This document shows positions 1 to 11,656 of a stretch of 64,000 bases of DNA, piece by piece. The position numbers and the translations under genes are program-made. Location: positions 920,747 through 984,746 of the forward strand of contig QANU01076562.1 in assembly GCA_003254905.1 (NCBI GenBank). The letters run 5' to 3'. How positions within the stretch are numbered: position 1 is the first letter of the stretch; each line of letters begins with the position of its first letter. The DNA is from Nissolia schottii (taxonomy: Eukaryota > Streptophyta > Magnoliopsida > Fabales > Fabaceae). Below the pieces are notes generated by a model. It saw nothing but the letters and a program-made list of their open reading frames with translations. It was not told where the DNA came from and did no database searches.

Positions 1-355
1 TAGATATTGCTGGGTATGCTAGATTATGTCATATGTTGAAAATTATATGTTCTCAGAATGGCTTGATTAGTCAGGATATGTGCAATAATGACACAAGATT
101 CTCTTCCTAGTGAAAATTTACGTACCAACATTTTGTGTCTAATGGATTTTGAGTGATGAGTGATCTATATATACTCAGTAATTGGTACACCAGTTTTTCC
201 TATCTAGTCAAGAATTTTAATTTATGTCTAAGCTGGTATGTGGAACCTGGAGAGAAACAATTCATCATATTTCATAGGAAGCAAATATAAGTTCCTTGAT
301 GTCTGGAGAGTATTCAAACAGATTGTAACCAACTGCTTATATTTATGAGATTCAG

Positions 356-1062
356 GTGCGATATGGAAGAAAAGAAAGATGAAGAAGATAGTACCCTCAA
401 TGAAGGTGAAGCTGAGGTTGCTATGGCCCATGCAAAGAGACTGGTGCGAAGTGGTGTGCTTCCTTCTGATATTGGAATTATTACTCCATATGCTGCCCAG
501 GTATAAAATTCTTCTGTGTGAACCTTCGGTATAAAGGTTCGTATAAAGGTTCCACAGGTGTGGGATTCATATTCTAGTAGTTTTATGAAGGATCACAATA
601 TGATGCATGCTTTTTCTAACTCCCAGTGACTAGTATGGCAGGTTGTTTTATTCAAGATGTTGAGAAACAATGAGGTCTGGCTGAAGGATGTCGAAATATC
701 AACAGTTGATGGCTTTCAGGGAAGGGAGAAGGAAGCCATTATTATATCGATGGTCCGATCCAACTCTAAAAAAGAGGTATTTCGAACATATATTCTATTT
801 TTTAATTGCTTTGTGTAGGCCTTGGCTTACATGGCAGATTTATTGGCACAAAGATAAGAGAAGACACTTGGAATTTTGGTTTCAGGTGGGCTTTCTTAGT
901 GATCGCCGGCGAATGAATGTGGCCGTGACACGGGCAAGAAGGCAATGCTGTCTTGTCTGTGACACTGAGACAGTCAGTAGTGATGGGTTTCTAAAGCGAT
1001 TGATTGAGTATTTTGAAGAGCATGGGGAGTATGAGAGTGCATCTGAATACCAGAATGCATAG
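356..1062 (+). CDS. SMUBP-2/IGHMBP2-like SF1 helicase, C-terminal exons (partial)
   Basis: Three exons (356-500, 642-776, 886-1062) splice cleanly and end at a TAG stop at 1060-1062. They encode the second RecA-like half of an SF1B helicase: motif IV region ([11 protein letters not shown]), motif V ([13 protein letters not shown]) and motif VI ([14 protein letters not shown]), then a C-terminal tail ending SEYQNA. This matches the plant DNA-binding protein SMUBP-2 family (Arabidopsis At2g03270 as I remember it), ATP-dependent 5'-3' helicases acting on RNA/DNA. The N-terminal half, with the Walker motifs, lies left of the window. Introns are 141 and 109 nt with GT..AG ends. Frame and splice phases agree throughout and no disruption is seen, so the gene looks intact here. 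Confidence 0.93.
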
Positions 1063-2107
1063 GCCAAATTGCCGAGGTTAATTTTTCTAGTGCTGCTCTT
1101 TTCCGATCTCTTTCTTGCTCTTGATGACGTTGCTAGATCTGTGATGGTGATTGGTGTCTCAAATCCTAGTCATGTACCATTCTGAAATATATAGTATATG
1201 ATACTCATACGTTTGAATCATGTAATCTTTTTAATTTTAGTACTTTTCCTAAAATTATACTTTCAAGATCTTAAATTGTTATATTAATTGCATGAATGAG
1301 ACTTGGTGTTGTTCTTTGAAAAAGGTTTTTTTATTTTTTATTTTTTATTTTTTATATGATACTAGGTAAGTTCAAGTTGCTGATTTTGACTCAATTGGTG
1401 ATTTGAACAGGGACCTTGTAAGATGAAAGGTGACCAATCTGATGGTTAACAGAAATTATTTTAAAGCTGCTTATGTGTTTTATGTATGGAGATAGGAGGA
1501 GTGAAGGTGCAAGCTTTGGAGAAATGTGTCTTGTCTCTTTTTTCATACATTCCTCACATTATGCTAGTGCTTATATAAGGTGGTCCTTTTCAGAGGTATG
1601 GGCAACTAACCAGTCCTCATGAGATAAAAAGACTATAAACTTGCTGCAGAATTTTACCATACTATTTAATTTTATTTTTTTTAAAAACTGAAATTAAAAA
1701 TTGGTTGCTAACAACTTTTTATTTGTTTTTTTATTTGATGTACTCTCCTTTTAGTTAACAAATAGGTTTCTATTACTAACCCATCTAATCTAATGAATTG
1801 CTGGATTTGATATATCAAGCAGCGGTTGGGTTCCTCAAAAGTGCTAAAAACAAGTCAACTGATATTGCTACTTGCACACTGATATTCTTATAGTTATCTC
1901 CATTGTCTGCCCCTATGATACTAAAATAAACTCGTTTCTCGCCCTAGTAGTCTTCCATTCTGAGCTACTGTCCCTGCTCTTATTGGAACTCAGCAAAAAC
2001 ATAGACAGGAATAGAGTAGAGTAGCAGTAGAACAAAACCATCTAATCTATAGCTTAGGTTGATACACTAAGTAGTAAGTACCCCGTATCTAACTAGTAGC
2101 AAGTTCC
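1063..2107. other. 3' UTR and intergenic spacer between two convergent genes
   Basis: No coding potential beyond short chance ORFs. The helicase gene and the minus-strand DREB gene converge here, so this span holds both 3' UTRs. There is a run of TTTTTATTT units near 1326-1355. No repeat or RNA gene recognised. Confidence 0.6.
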
Positions 2108-2962
2108 TTAGAAGTTCCAAATGGAAGTGGAGAAAGTATGCTCCTCCTCATTTGTTTCATATGCTTCCAGCTGGGTGGTGCCTTCTGATTCCTGAATATC
2201 TGCAATTCCGCTCATCTCTATTAACGCCTCCCAGTTAACACTGTCATCCGAAAACGCACCCAGTTGGTCATAGTCATCGCTCGCCTCAGCTTCCGGCGGC
2301 AGTGTTGAACTTCCCGAGCTATCAGCCCTTTCTTCATTCACTTGTCCTTTCAGTACTCCCATCTGTTGAAGAAACTCATGGAGGTCTATCTGGGGCTTCT
2401 CAGCAAGATCTCCAAGCAATGATGCTTGAGCATTTTGTTCCTTTGGAGGAGGATCTTCTGCAAGAACATTGCTGTCTATGTTGTGAATTCCTTCTGCCTT
2501 TGGATCATTGCATTGATTTGCAATTGCAACCCCATTCTGCTTGAACTGTTGTAGCCTCTGATGGATTAAGTGCACACTAGGTTGTGCATTCACATTGAGT
2601 AATCCGCAGGAAGGGAACATCGAAATGAATTTCTTGGACGGCAGCCACTTGAACTTCCCGGATTTGACAGGCGTGTTGCGGCTCGGTCTCAGGTGGGGAA
2701 GGTTAAGGTATGCGTCCGGTCCATAGAGCCTCCTTGCAGCCTCGTCGTAGGCCAACGCAGCTTCTTCGGCGGTGGCGAAGGAGCCGAGCCAGAGCCTGGT
2801 CCTCTTCTTGGGCTCCCTGATCTCGGCGACCCATTTGCCCCATGTCCTCTGGCGGACGCCTCGGTACTCGCACGAGGCGTTCTGGGGGCCGCCTTTCCCT
2901 CTGGCCGGCCCCTTCTTCCATGGCTTCAAGGGGGACGACTGCTTTTTGTTGCAAGTATCCAT
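2108..2962 (-). CDS. DREB2F: AP2/ERF transcription factor, DREB2F type
   Basis: Intronless 284-aa protein starting at MDTCNKK. A basic stretch ([15 protein letters not shown], residues 15-29) typical of DREB A-2 proteins precedes a single AP2 domain at residues 33-90 ([19 protein letters not shown] and [12 protein letters not shown]). Downstream, [18 protein letters not shown] and [17 protein letters not shown], then [15 protein letters not shown] and a C-terminal SIWNF, match Arabidopsis DREB2F (At3g57600) closely from memory, which separates it from DREB2A-E. Expected role: nuclear regulator binding DRE/CRT elements in stress or developmental genes. The ORF stays open for 53 more codons upstream to an ATG at 3121, but conservation begins at 2962, and the extension would contain a TATA-like motif. 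No damage seen. Confidence 0.94.
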   Translation of the reverse strand: MDTCNKKQSSPLKPWKKGPARGKGGPQNASCEYRGVRQRTWGKWVAEIREPKKRTRLWLGSFATAEEAALAYDEAARRLYGPDAYLNLPHLRPSRNTPVKSGKFKWLPSKKFISMFPSCGLLNVNAQPSVHLIHQRLQQFKQNGVAIANQCNDPKAEGIHNIDSNVLAEDPPPKEQNAQASLLGDLAEKPQIDLHEFLQQMGVLKGQVNEERADSSGSSTLPPEAEASDDYDQLGAFSDDSVNWEALIEMSGIADIQESEGTTQLEAYETNEEEHTFSTSIWNF

Positions 2963-3087
2963 CGCTGATAAGAGTGATAAGAGATGATTGTTGAGATGTA
3001 GTGAGTATGAGTGAGTGAGTGAGAGTGATGCTCTGAAAAACTGCATGTAAAGGGCGCGGGATATGTAAGGAGCAAGAGTGGAGTTAG

Positions 3088-3105
3088 TTATAAATGTTGT
3101 CACGT
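3088..3105 (-). promoter_or_regulatory. Candidate TATA-like motif and ABRE core upstream of the DREB2F-type gene
   Basis: Read on the minus strand, ATTTATAA (3088-3095) lies about 130 nt upstream of the ATG. Just beyond it, the hexamer GTCACG/T region at 3100-3105 gives ACGTG on the minus strand, the core of ABA-responsive elements. This fits a stress regulator, but such short motifs occur by chance. Confidence 0.3.
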
Positions 3106-3121
3106 TTGGAGAAGTAAGCAT

Positions 3122-5029
3122 GTGACCGTTACTCTCTCACTCACATTGTTTCAAATCTTCTTTTTTTTTTTCCCTATAGAAATGAAACTTATAACGAAGA
3201 TACAATGTTAAAAAATTATAGGATGCGACATGAAACAATATATACCCATGGTCTGTTTGAGCGGCAGGAATTTGTTTACCTTAGCTAGTCGTATGTAATG
3301 TGAAAAATTTTCAAGTTGATAGTGTGTTATTATAATAACTAACATAATTGTCTTATTTGCTCTCTTCGTTCACTTTTTGTTGTTACTTTTGACAAAAACA
3401 CAAATTAAGTTATCAATTAATTAGCACAAAAATAGAAAAAAAAGAATGTGTAGACTAAATTAACTTTAAGTAATTAGTACTATAGTTATTAGGCTTCATT
3501 AAGAAAATGAAAGATAACAAGGATATAATTTGAGAAAAAATATTTAATGTTTCTTCAATCGAATCTAATGATAAATAATTTTGAATAAATTTTTGGATAA
3601 ATAATTATAATTAGGCAAACTACTAGTGTAGTCTTGGTAAGACAACTTCATTCCCTACTAACATAAAAAGATTGTTAATCTTAAATGAAAAAATAGTTTA
3701 TTGATATTTTTAACATCTCTAGCAAAACCTTGCTATAAGGTTTAGGATTTTTTATACTGATAAAAGTTCAAAGTAGAAAATAATTCTACACCTTTCTATC
3801 AAATGAAAAAAAAAATGCTAGACCTAACAAGAACTCTGTGAGCCATATATGGAGATGATGAAGATTGAGACAACGAATTGTTTGAAATGATAACTGATTA
3901 GGATTGATGGAATGAAACAATGCCACGACAACAAATTTTTCAAAAGAAAAAAATCCCTAAGAATATTGTACCCAAAAATAAATTGGAAGGATAAGACCCT
4001 ACCAAAAAGAGACAAAAATTGGAAGAATAAGACAAAATTCGTAAAATGAAAATATAGGGTAACTAACTCATTCTTCCTTTTATGATGTGTCGCATATTTT
4101 TTATAACTTGCTTCTTTCACGAAAATGAGAGGCATGTTTATGGAAATTAAGTGCTTTTTTGTTTTTGGATAAAAATAGACTGGTCAGACATTGTGTCGAA
4201 GACAGCTCTAAGTACTTAGTGCAATGTAGGATCAACCATTAGACTATGAGATCAACCACTTACGGAAATTAAGCTATTAAAGGTTGTCTTTGATTGTTGA
4301 TTTTGGCACTCACGGGTGAAGCATTATCTGGAGCTCGGAGAGCATCGCCACGATGGTTCATTGAATATCGCCTATAACCAAATTACGACAAAGAATTTTT
4401 ACATAAAATTAAAACTAGAAACATCATTCTTTTTGGATAAGTGATTGATGCAAATATCTTTTAACTTAATTACCACATGATTTCGGATTGAACGGTTGGT
4501 GGAATCAAATTGAAGAGGACTAAAGAGGGTTTAGGATCGTAAGAAAGCGAGGTACTCTCTAATCTCTATTATTAAGATCTGTGGTAAGTTCAACCATATA
4601 ATTTAATGATGGCGAGTTTCTCCCTTTAGAGAAAAAAAGTTACTTTTAAGTGATCTTCGTTAGAGTAACACTACCTTGGTATCTATTCAACTTGGACCAA
4701 TGAGTTATTGGATAAATAGTAAGTAACTTGATTGTTCGAAAAGACGATGTAATAATTTTGATTCTTAAAAAACGAATCTCCTACAAATTTAATGTATCAA
4801 AAGTATGCTTCACCTTGATGCTCAATACACTCAGGATAGCTGTCCTTGGATTATAAAATGACAATTGTACCCGTCAAAACAAAACCTCCAATTTTGTTCT
4901 AAGCTACTAATATCTAAAATTCATTTCAATTAATCTAGTTGAAGTTAGGTCAGTCTAATTATACGGATAAATTCGGTGGTTTCTCCAAATACTTCATGGA
5001 ATAAATATTCTATACTATTTAATTAATTT
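3122..5029. other. AT-rich intergenic region, nothing recognised
   Basis: Promoter side of the DREB gene followed by AT-rich spacer. The longest ORF (minus, near 3824-4135) is hydrophobic low-complexity translation with no family signature. No RNA gene or clear transposon end was identified. Confidence 0.5.
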
Positions 5030-5312
5030 ATTTTTGATAAATTTTATAATTAAATTTATCAAATTTTATTATCATTTCATAATCCAATATGACATTAATG
5101 GATTATATGATCTAATGTGATAAATTAATACTTTTCAATATAATATTTGTAGAGAATTGCATTGTAAGCTCAAATGGTTCGGAAATCTCTTAACTTATTA
5201 CAAGTTGATTTTTTCAATGATTTGACTAATGAAAAGTTTATTACGATCATATAGAACATGAAATGATAACAAAATTCGATGAATTTAATTGTAAAAATTA
5301 TAAAAAATGAAC
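5030..5312 (+). mobile_element. Fold-back MITE, copy 1
   Basis: The left arm (about 5035-5087, ending ATTATCATTTCATAATCC) is the approximate reverse complement of the right arm (about 5255-5310, containing GAACATGAAATGATAAC). The arms are about 50 nt with a non-coding centre, so the unit could fold into a long hairpin. Related copies lie at 16741-17021 and 17083-17230. There is no transposase. A clean target-site duplication was not found, so superfamily is unassigned. Confidence 0.6.
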
Positions 5313-7690
5313 AAATTAAGTAACATGAAATATTGACCCGATAAAATATTTAAGCAATCACCGACAAATTCTCCTATCATTTAGTTTTATTATTCACAAA
5401 ATGTAAACTCAAGATCTTACTTTAAATGAAAAGAAAAAAATATCATATCACTCGTACCAATCAATGGTTCACACCACAATAACTTACAAGGCATATCGAA
5501 CATTAGGGATAATACCTAAGTGAAGGTAGTGTGATACAAGAGCTAAGGAGCAAGTATTGAATGATGTCGAGGTTGTGATAAAGAATATTTGCAAGACCTT
5601 TTTCCAAAGTCATGCAAGTGATTGCCTTGAATGAACTCTGACACCTCCCTTGGATTCTATTTCTATGAGTGAGTAGGAGGAGTTGAATTAGTCTTCCAAA
5701 GAGAAGGATTTTTAAATAACCCACCTCAACATATTTTACGATTCACGAGCTATATTTCACATGTTGTCCTGCAATGCAAAGCCTGATTCTCGAGACTAAG
5801 ACTCACCTTTATCCCATGCTTGAGCTCTCTATGTGCATGTCATCGATTAACTACACATGACCATGAGAAGAATGATAATGCATGCTGACAAGCTTAGAAA
5901 GACAAGAGTATAACGTGTCCATGCTTATGAGTTATGGAAGAGATAAGCTGGCAACGTAATTAATATGGGGAAGAAAAAGGAAGAGATATGAGAGAAAATA
6001 TCCTCATAATATACAACCACAAAGGTGACTAGATATACCAAGCTTGATAAGTTTGTGCAGAACATGTTAAAAAAAAATTGATTTAGGTACAATCATTCAA
6101 TTATCATTTTTGAACAATTTAAGTTTTTGAGGGAAATAATTTTTAGCATAGTATTAAAACTTATAATCAAGCTAAAAGAGTTTTTAAGTGAGGGAACGTA
6201 TTAAAAGATATATAAAATCAAAGTCTTACTTCGATATCCCATCAAATTTAAGGGTATCGATATCTTATAGTTATATGTGATTAAGAACTAGTCATGTGTC
6301 CTACTAACTCTAATTATTTATTATTTTAAACCTAAAAATAAATCATGGTCATTGAAATATAAAGAGATACCGATACTCCTGTAAAAATTAGGGTACAAAA
6401 GGAAGAACCATAAAAGCATTCAATTGTCTTTCTCCACCCCCAACATTTTAAGTTTTTAGGAAAGATAAACCTTTTCCTTTTTCTTATATTACATATATAA
6501 AAGCATACTTTGCAGTGCCTTTACGTAGCGTGATATCACTCAACGAGTTCAATGAGTCCATAAACATGTTTTGACCCATCAAACTATACTTTTGTATATA
6601 TTAGAGAAAAAAAATCTAAAAAGAGAGGAACTAAGTTTTGGAAATTGCAAATTGAGTGACAGAATTGAAAATTTTGGAAAAATGAGTTCTCATTAAATCA
6701 AGTAACAGATTTGTTTATACACATGTACAAGAGATGGCTTGCACAGCAAGCAAGCTAATTACTTGGCAAGGGAAATTAACTAACTTCATTAACGGTTCTA
6801 ACTAATTAAATAACTAAGTTGTGAGATTAAATAATTAGTGTGAACCAAGTGGCAAAAATGATTGACATAATTTTTTTTATGATTTATATCTTGTAAAAAC
6901 CTTTATAAGATGCTAACTTTAACAATCTAATAGTTGCCAAATATTTCTGGAGTATTAAAAGTGGAATGCGTCAGACAAATGCAAATAGCCTCAAATACCG
7001 TAGTGTAACAATCAGATTGTTTAATAGAACAAAAACAGAACTGAGGATACAAATAATACCTGTAAATGTTTGAGGATTTATCGGTAAATTAAAAAAAAGC
7101 ATTAAAAATGCCTGAGTAATTTTGTTTAGTAAAAAGAAAATGATACCACATTCAAAACCAACATGCAATTTTCTTTACGAATTATTGAGCCATGAGACAT
7201 CCTTTCTACCAAAAATATCTACGCAACAGGAACTCCATGAGGCCAATAAAATATCTTATGCAAGTCAAGAAAATAATGCAGTAAACTACAAAGATATTTT
7301 GGTTTCAATTGGATATGATAAATCCTACTAAAATATAAGAGACTTTTAATACACATTAAGGAGCGATAGTGTGCTAAGACCTTGTATAGACCATATGTTG
7401 TGTGAACTCCAGGAGTGACTGTTCATTTCTATTATGGGTGAACTCTTCACATGCTCTATCTATGTTGCACAAATACAGGTATGAGTATTGAACACCAGAC
7501 AGTAATTTCATAAATATTTAAAATATGAATGTGTCAATATAAATTAAATAAGAATAATAGTTATATATAATATATATTTATAATAGCTTAATTATAATCT
7601 TTCAAGAGCAAATCTTCTTATCCTAGAACACTTTGTCCAACTAATAGATAGTATAATAGATAGAATGAACAATATTTCTTACTTCACAAA
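5313..7690. other. AT-rich intergenic region
   Basis: Only short ORFs of biased composition are present. I searched the minus strand here for the missing C-terminal Myb exon of the gene at 8351-11245 and found no convincing match. Confidence 0.5.
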
Positions 7691-7724
7691 ATTAGTAGCA
7701 AATAACAAAAAAAAAGTCTAAGGC

Positions 7725-7770
7725 AAGTTTAGTGTTTAGGGTTTAAAGAATAGGGTTAGGGTTAGATGCA
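7725..7770 (+). repeat. Short degenerate plant-telomere-like motif cluster
   Basis: GTTTAGGGTTTAAAG is followed within 10 nt by AGGGTTAGGGTTAG. These are close to the plant telomere unit TTTAGGG, and the reverse complement contains a telo-box-like AAACCCTAA. It may be an interstitial telomere-like remnant or a telo-box; too short to decide. Confidence 0.45.
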
Positions 7771-8350
7771 TATATACATACGATACACATGTCAGCAAAA
7801 AAAAAGTAGTTGTGTATCATACATAGATTATCCTTCAGGTTATACGGTGTACGTTAGTTAATATGATCCTTCTCAAACAGTGAGAACCAAATCCCAAAAT
7901 TTTAATCCAAGTAATTTTCTGGTCACCGAAACCAAATTTCTGCAATCCCTCCTGCAAACTGAAAGCAATCAATTAATAAAAACAGAGAACAACATATATA
8001 TATATATATACACACACAGAAAAAGGCCTGCTCACCAAAAATTTCGGAAAACAAAAGGGAGAAATGGATCAAGAATTTCAAGAATTGCTCATGTTTAAAA
8101 TGAACATGAGAGGGTCATGTTCACATTATCACCAAGATGAACCTCTCATGTAGGAGAGGATCCTCGTCCGGGAGGAATAATGTATGAACCTATAGCGGCT
8201 CAAGGTGGAACGAAAACATCTGGTGATTCAAATTCTTTAACTATCTAGTAAAGCATTCGAAAATTCTAGAATTAAGCAAAGGAGTGAAGAACAATGCTCA
8301 CACAGAAACATAATGCCCTTCAAGGAAGTGAAGAAGAAAGAAATTAATAC

Positions 8351-11245
8351 CCTTATCAGTTCTTCCTCCTTAGCTGTCCACAGTTTTGCTTCTGTCTTGA
8401 CTGAGAGCTTGTTAGGTTTTGCTGCAAGTCAAAATAATAATAATAAATAAACAAAAAATGAGATCACTGTCGGTCCGTATACATTTATTACCATAAAAAT
8501 GATGTAAAAAGATCACAAAATTTGAAGCAATAATTCCAAGTTCTTCCTGCGAGTAGTTGCAAATTACAGGAAAACAAATAAAACTAAAAATAACTCTGGA
8601 AACTCTTGTTTATTTTGTAAAGATTTAAAACATAAGACATAACCAAGTATAGGCAGGAGCACTCCTTAACATCTCAATTTCTCAATTAACGAGAAGTGCA
8701 ATAATATCGTTTGAGGAAAAAGTATAGAAACTTGCCCCTTTTTTCCATGCCTCCTGAATCTCCTGGCATATGTAGAAATAATAGGACTCTCGTCGTCTTC
8801 TTGTGGAGCTTCCTCTTTTCCAGCATCAAGTACACAATCCGGCTCTTCTGTTCGAACAGTATTGTGTTGTTCTAGCATTTCTTTCTGTATTTCATCAGTA
8901 TTGCCTTGATTAACTGCGAGAAGAACATTTGCTTCACAAGAAAAATTACCATCACCATCTACAAGTTCAGCTGCTGCTTGCTTTTCATGCTGGTATCCCA
9001 TAACATGCTCATCAGCTAACTCAACCCCACTGCTCTCGGAGGGCATAATCATATCAACTGAAGATTTTTTTGGTGATTGATTCCCATTCTCCAAAATTAC
9101 AGACACAGAGTTCTCTTTAGCTTCCATGTTTTCACTATAGCTGCAGTTCCCATTATCCTTTTCTGAAAGATCACCGACATGCACTGGATAACTCCCATTT
9201 TGATGCACCAATCCGCTTCTTTCTCTGAAGTTATGAATACATGGATGAGTACCTTCAGAGATTGATTCTTTCAGCTATTTAACAAGGCAGAAGAGACATG
9301 GACCAAATTAGAATGGTGAATGAAAATGCATTATTCATAGGGAAAAGGACAGGAAGATATTTTTATTTTCTTGAAAGAAAAAGACATTTGAATCACCTGC
9401 TCTAAGTAACATTCAACAGTAGCTCTTTTATGCCTAAGAAATGGGAAAACATCCCATTTCAAAAGCTCTGCTCCATCCTTTTTCAGATTCGATAATGGTA
9501 TCTGATTTTTTTATAAGAAAAAAGAAAATAAAACTAAGTCAATAAGCACAACAATAAAGTTGTCATCGTCTAACATCTCCAAGGAAATAATTAATGAGTA
9601 AGAAAATAGGTTCATTTAGCTTCTGGAAGTAGTATTTGTTTCTCACATACTAAGATCATCATAAAAACAATTTACCTCATCCAGTATTTGTTGAAGAACA
9701 TCTTCACAACTGCTGGAAAAATCAAACCCAACTCTTGAACCCAGGCTAGCAGAAGCATCATCACAATTATTTTCAAGATAAGAATAAAAAATCTCCTCCA
9801 AACATCTCAAAGCAATCAATTCCCTTGTCTTTTCACAATAATCATCGTGCACTACAGGGGCCACATTAACCAAATCTGGAAGAAAANTAGGAGATGTTGT
9901 GCGAGTATCTACTAATAGGCCTCATACACTCAGACCGGTGCACCATGGAAGAGGAGCACAGTAGCACCACTCAGCAACAGAAGATAGCTCTGAAATATAA
10001 TTCTGTTATACCCAATTAGGAATCTTCTATACTCTCTCTCTCTCCTGTAGCCGTGATGCTCACATCAGGTTCCCTTCCTCCCTTTCTTCCTTCTCCACTT
10101 TCCTATATATGCACCCTCTCAGTAGTAAGGTTCTCAAGCTGAAATATACAATCATTCAGATACAGCTTCATGTCTTTTCTTCATATCTTTTACATATGTG
10201 TGATCTACAGGACCTAAATTATCAATAGGCTCACCAAGCACAATAAAAATTCATCCAAGAGTCACTCCACCGACTGGAACACTTAGAGGAGCTCTCATGT
10301 CAATCACTCACATTCCTCCCATTAAACCATCTGTAGCACTCACAGCTAAAACTCTAACTTGATTATCTCTATTCATTATAATTAGAAAACGTCGTCTGAC
10401 TCATCTTGATTTCATTTTGTTTCCTATTCTCAAAATTTTGTGAACGCAATGTCAAGAAACCAAAATTTGTATTCTCGCCACTTCCTTCACAAAAATTTAA
10501 AACCAATAATCAAAAACCAGAGAGAAAATGATAGGATGGCAAGCATTTGGGACAACCACACTCACAAAGGTGTGGGGTGGGATCCACCGTAAACCCCACA
10601 CATTTTTGAGTGTGGTCATATCAAAATTGTCTCAAATGGTTGTCACAACAGCATAACTCCAAACAAAAATATCAAATCATGTTTATAAACTATATGTCTA
10701 TACAGAAAACAACTTACCAATTGAAAACCAAAAAACAAGAAAACAAACAAACTTGAAGCATAGCGTAGTTAGTTTCTGCATACCCTGTAATGTAGAAATG
10801 TGGATTTCCTTGCGGCTAGCCGCAGCTTGAATGACCCAAAGCCATGGAAGGGATGAGGAGGCAGATTCAGAAGGGCGAGGGGTATCCATTGGCGGCTCAA
10901 CAATTTGCAATTACAAAAAACATATAAATAAAAAAATTAAATAAAAATACAAAATTCAAAGTTCAAACCCTAATGCAATACAAATATAACAATGTGCATG
11001 AATGGCGCTGATTCAGAACCATAGAAGCTAAGTGGCATGAAACCAAACAGTGTTCCCATTATTATGCATACAAATTGCAACTTCAAACCCTCATCAAAAG
11101 TGAGTGTTGAGCAAAACTGAAATATGAAACGACGTAGTTTGGGAGAAATAATAAGAAAAATGGTTACTTGGGAACCCATTGGAGCGGGTTGATCGTGGGC
11201 GGGACGGTTGCAATGTTGAAGGGAAGGAGAAGAAGAAGCTTCCAT
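8351..11245 (-). pseudogene. TRF-like Myb/SANT protein gene, 3' end missing (possibly broken)
   Basis: Read on the minus strand, exons assemble as 10784-10889 (MDTPRPSESASSSLPWLWV...), 9676-9875 (DLVNVAPVVHDDYCEKTRE...), 9397-9501 (IPLSNLKKDGAELLKWD...), about 8732-9274 (acidic linker ending RRFRRHGKKG) and about 8351-8413 (KPNKLSVKTEAKLWTAKEEELIR). The first three junctions keep frame exactly. An extra first exon, 11168-11245 (MEASSSPSLQHC), can join in frame through an acceptor just before CCGCCAATGG. LWTAKEEELIR is the start of a Myb/SANT helix of the TRF-like (TTAGGG-binding-like) kind, but the rest of the Myb domain was not found downstream. The exon 4/5 join also lacks a GT donor in the right phase (a GC donor is possible). 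Family assignment rests mainly on this Myb start. It is either a truncated gene or has a distant last exon. Confidence 0.6.
9876..10783 (-). other. Large first intron of the TRF-like gene
   Basis: 908-nt intron bounded by a GG|GTATGC donor and a TTCTTCCAG acceptor. Contains a CT dinucleotide run near 10033-10046 and an N at 9887. No nested gene seen. Confidence 0.6.
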
Positions 11246-11656
11246 CTTCAACTTGTCAGCTCCAACAGAGGCGCTATTCACAATCAGATTTTCTAATATT
11301 TTTTTTAGAACTTAACGCTTTAATCCGTATGATGCACCGATAAGTTACTTAGTTGCAATGTAAATGTTATGTTGTTCTTTTTTATTTTTCTCTAATCTTT
11401 GTCCCTTTTTACATAAATTATATAATCTTTTAACTCCTTTTCTTTGTTTCTTATATATAATGTAATTAACATTTACGTTTTACATTTTTCATTCTTTGTA
11501 AATTGTGTATCCTTTTCACTCTCATTGTTGGCTCGTTGCTTCATACCTCGTATTGATTTTTTTACTCATTCACCAACTCCTTCGAAATTTTCATGAGAAT
11601 ATTGAAGCTAATAAAAAATTTAAAAATTATAATAAGATCAAAATATAATTCTCATG

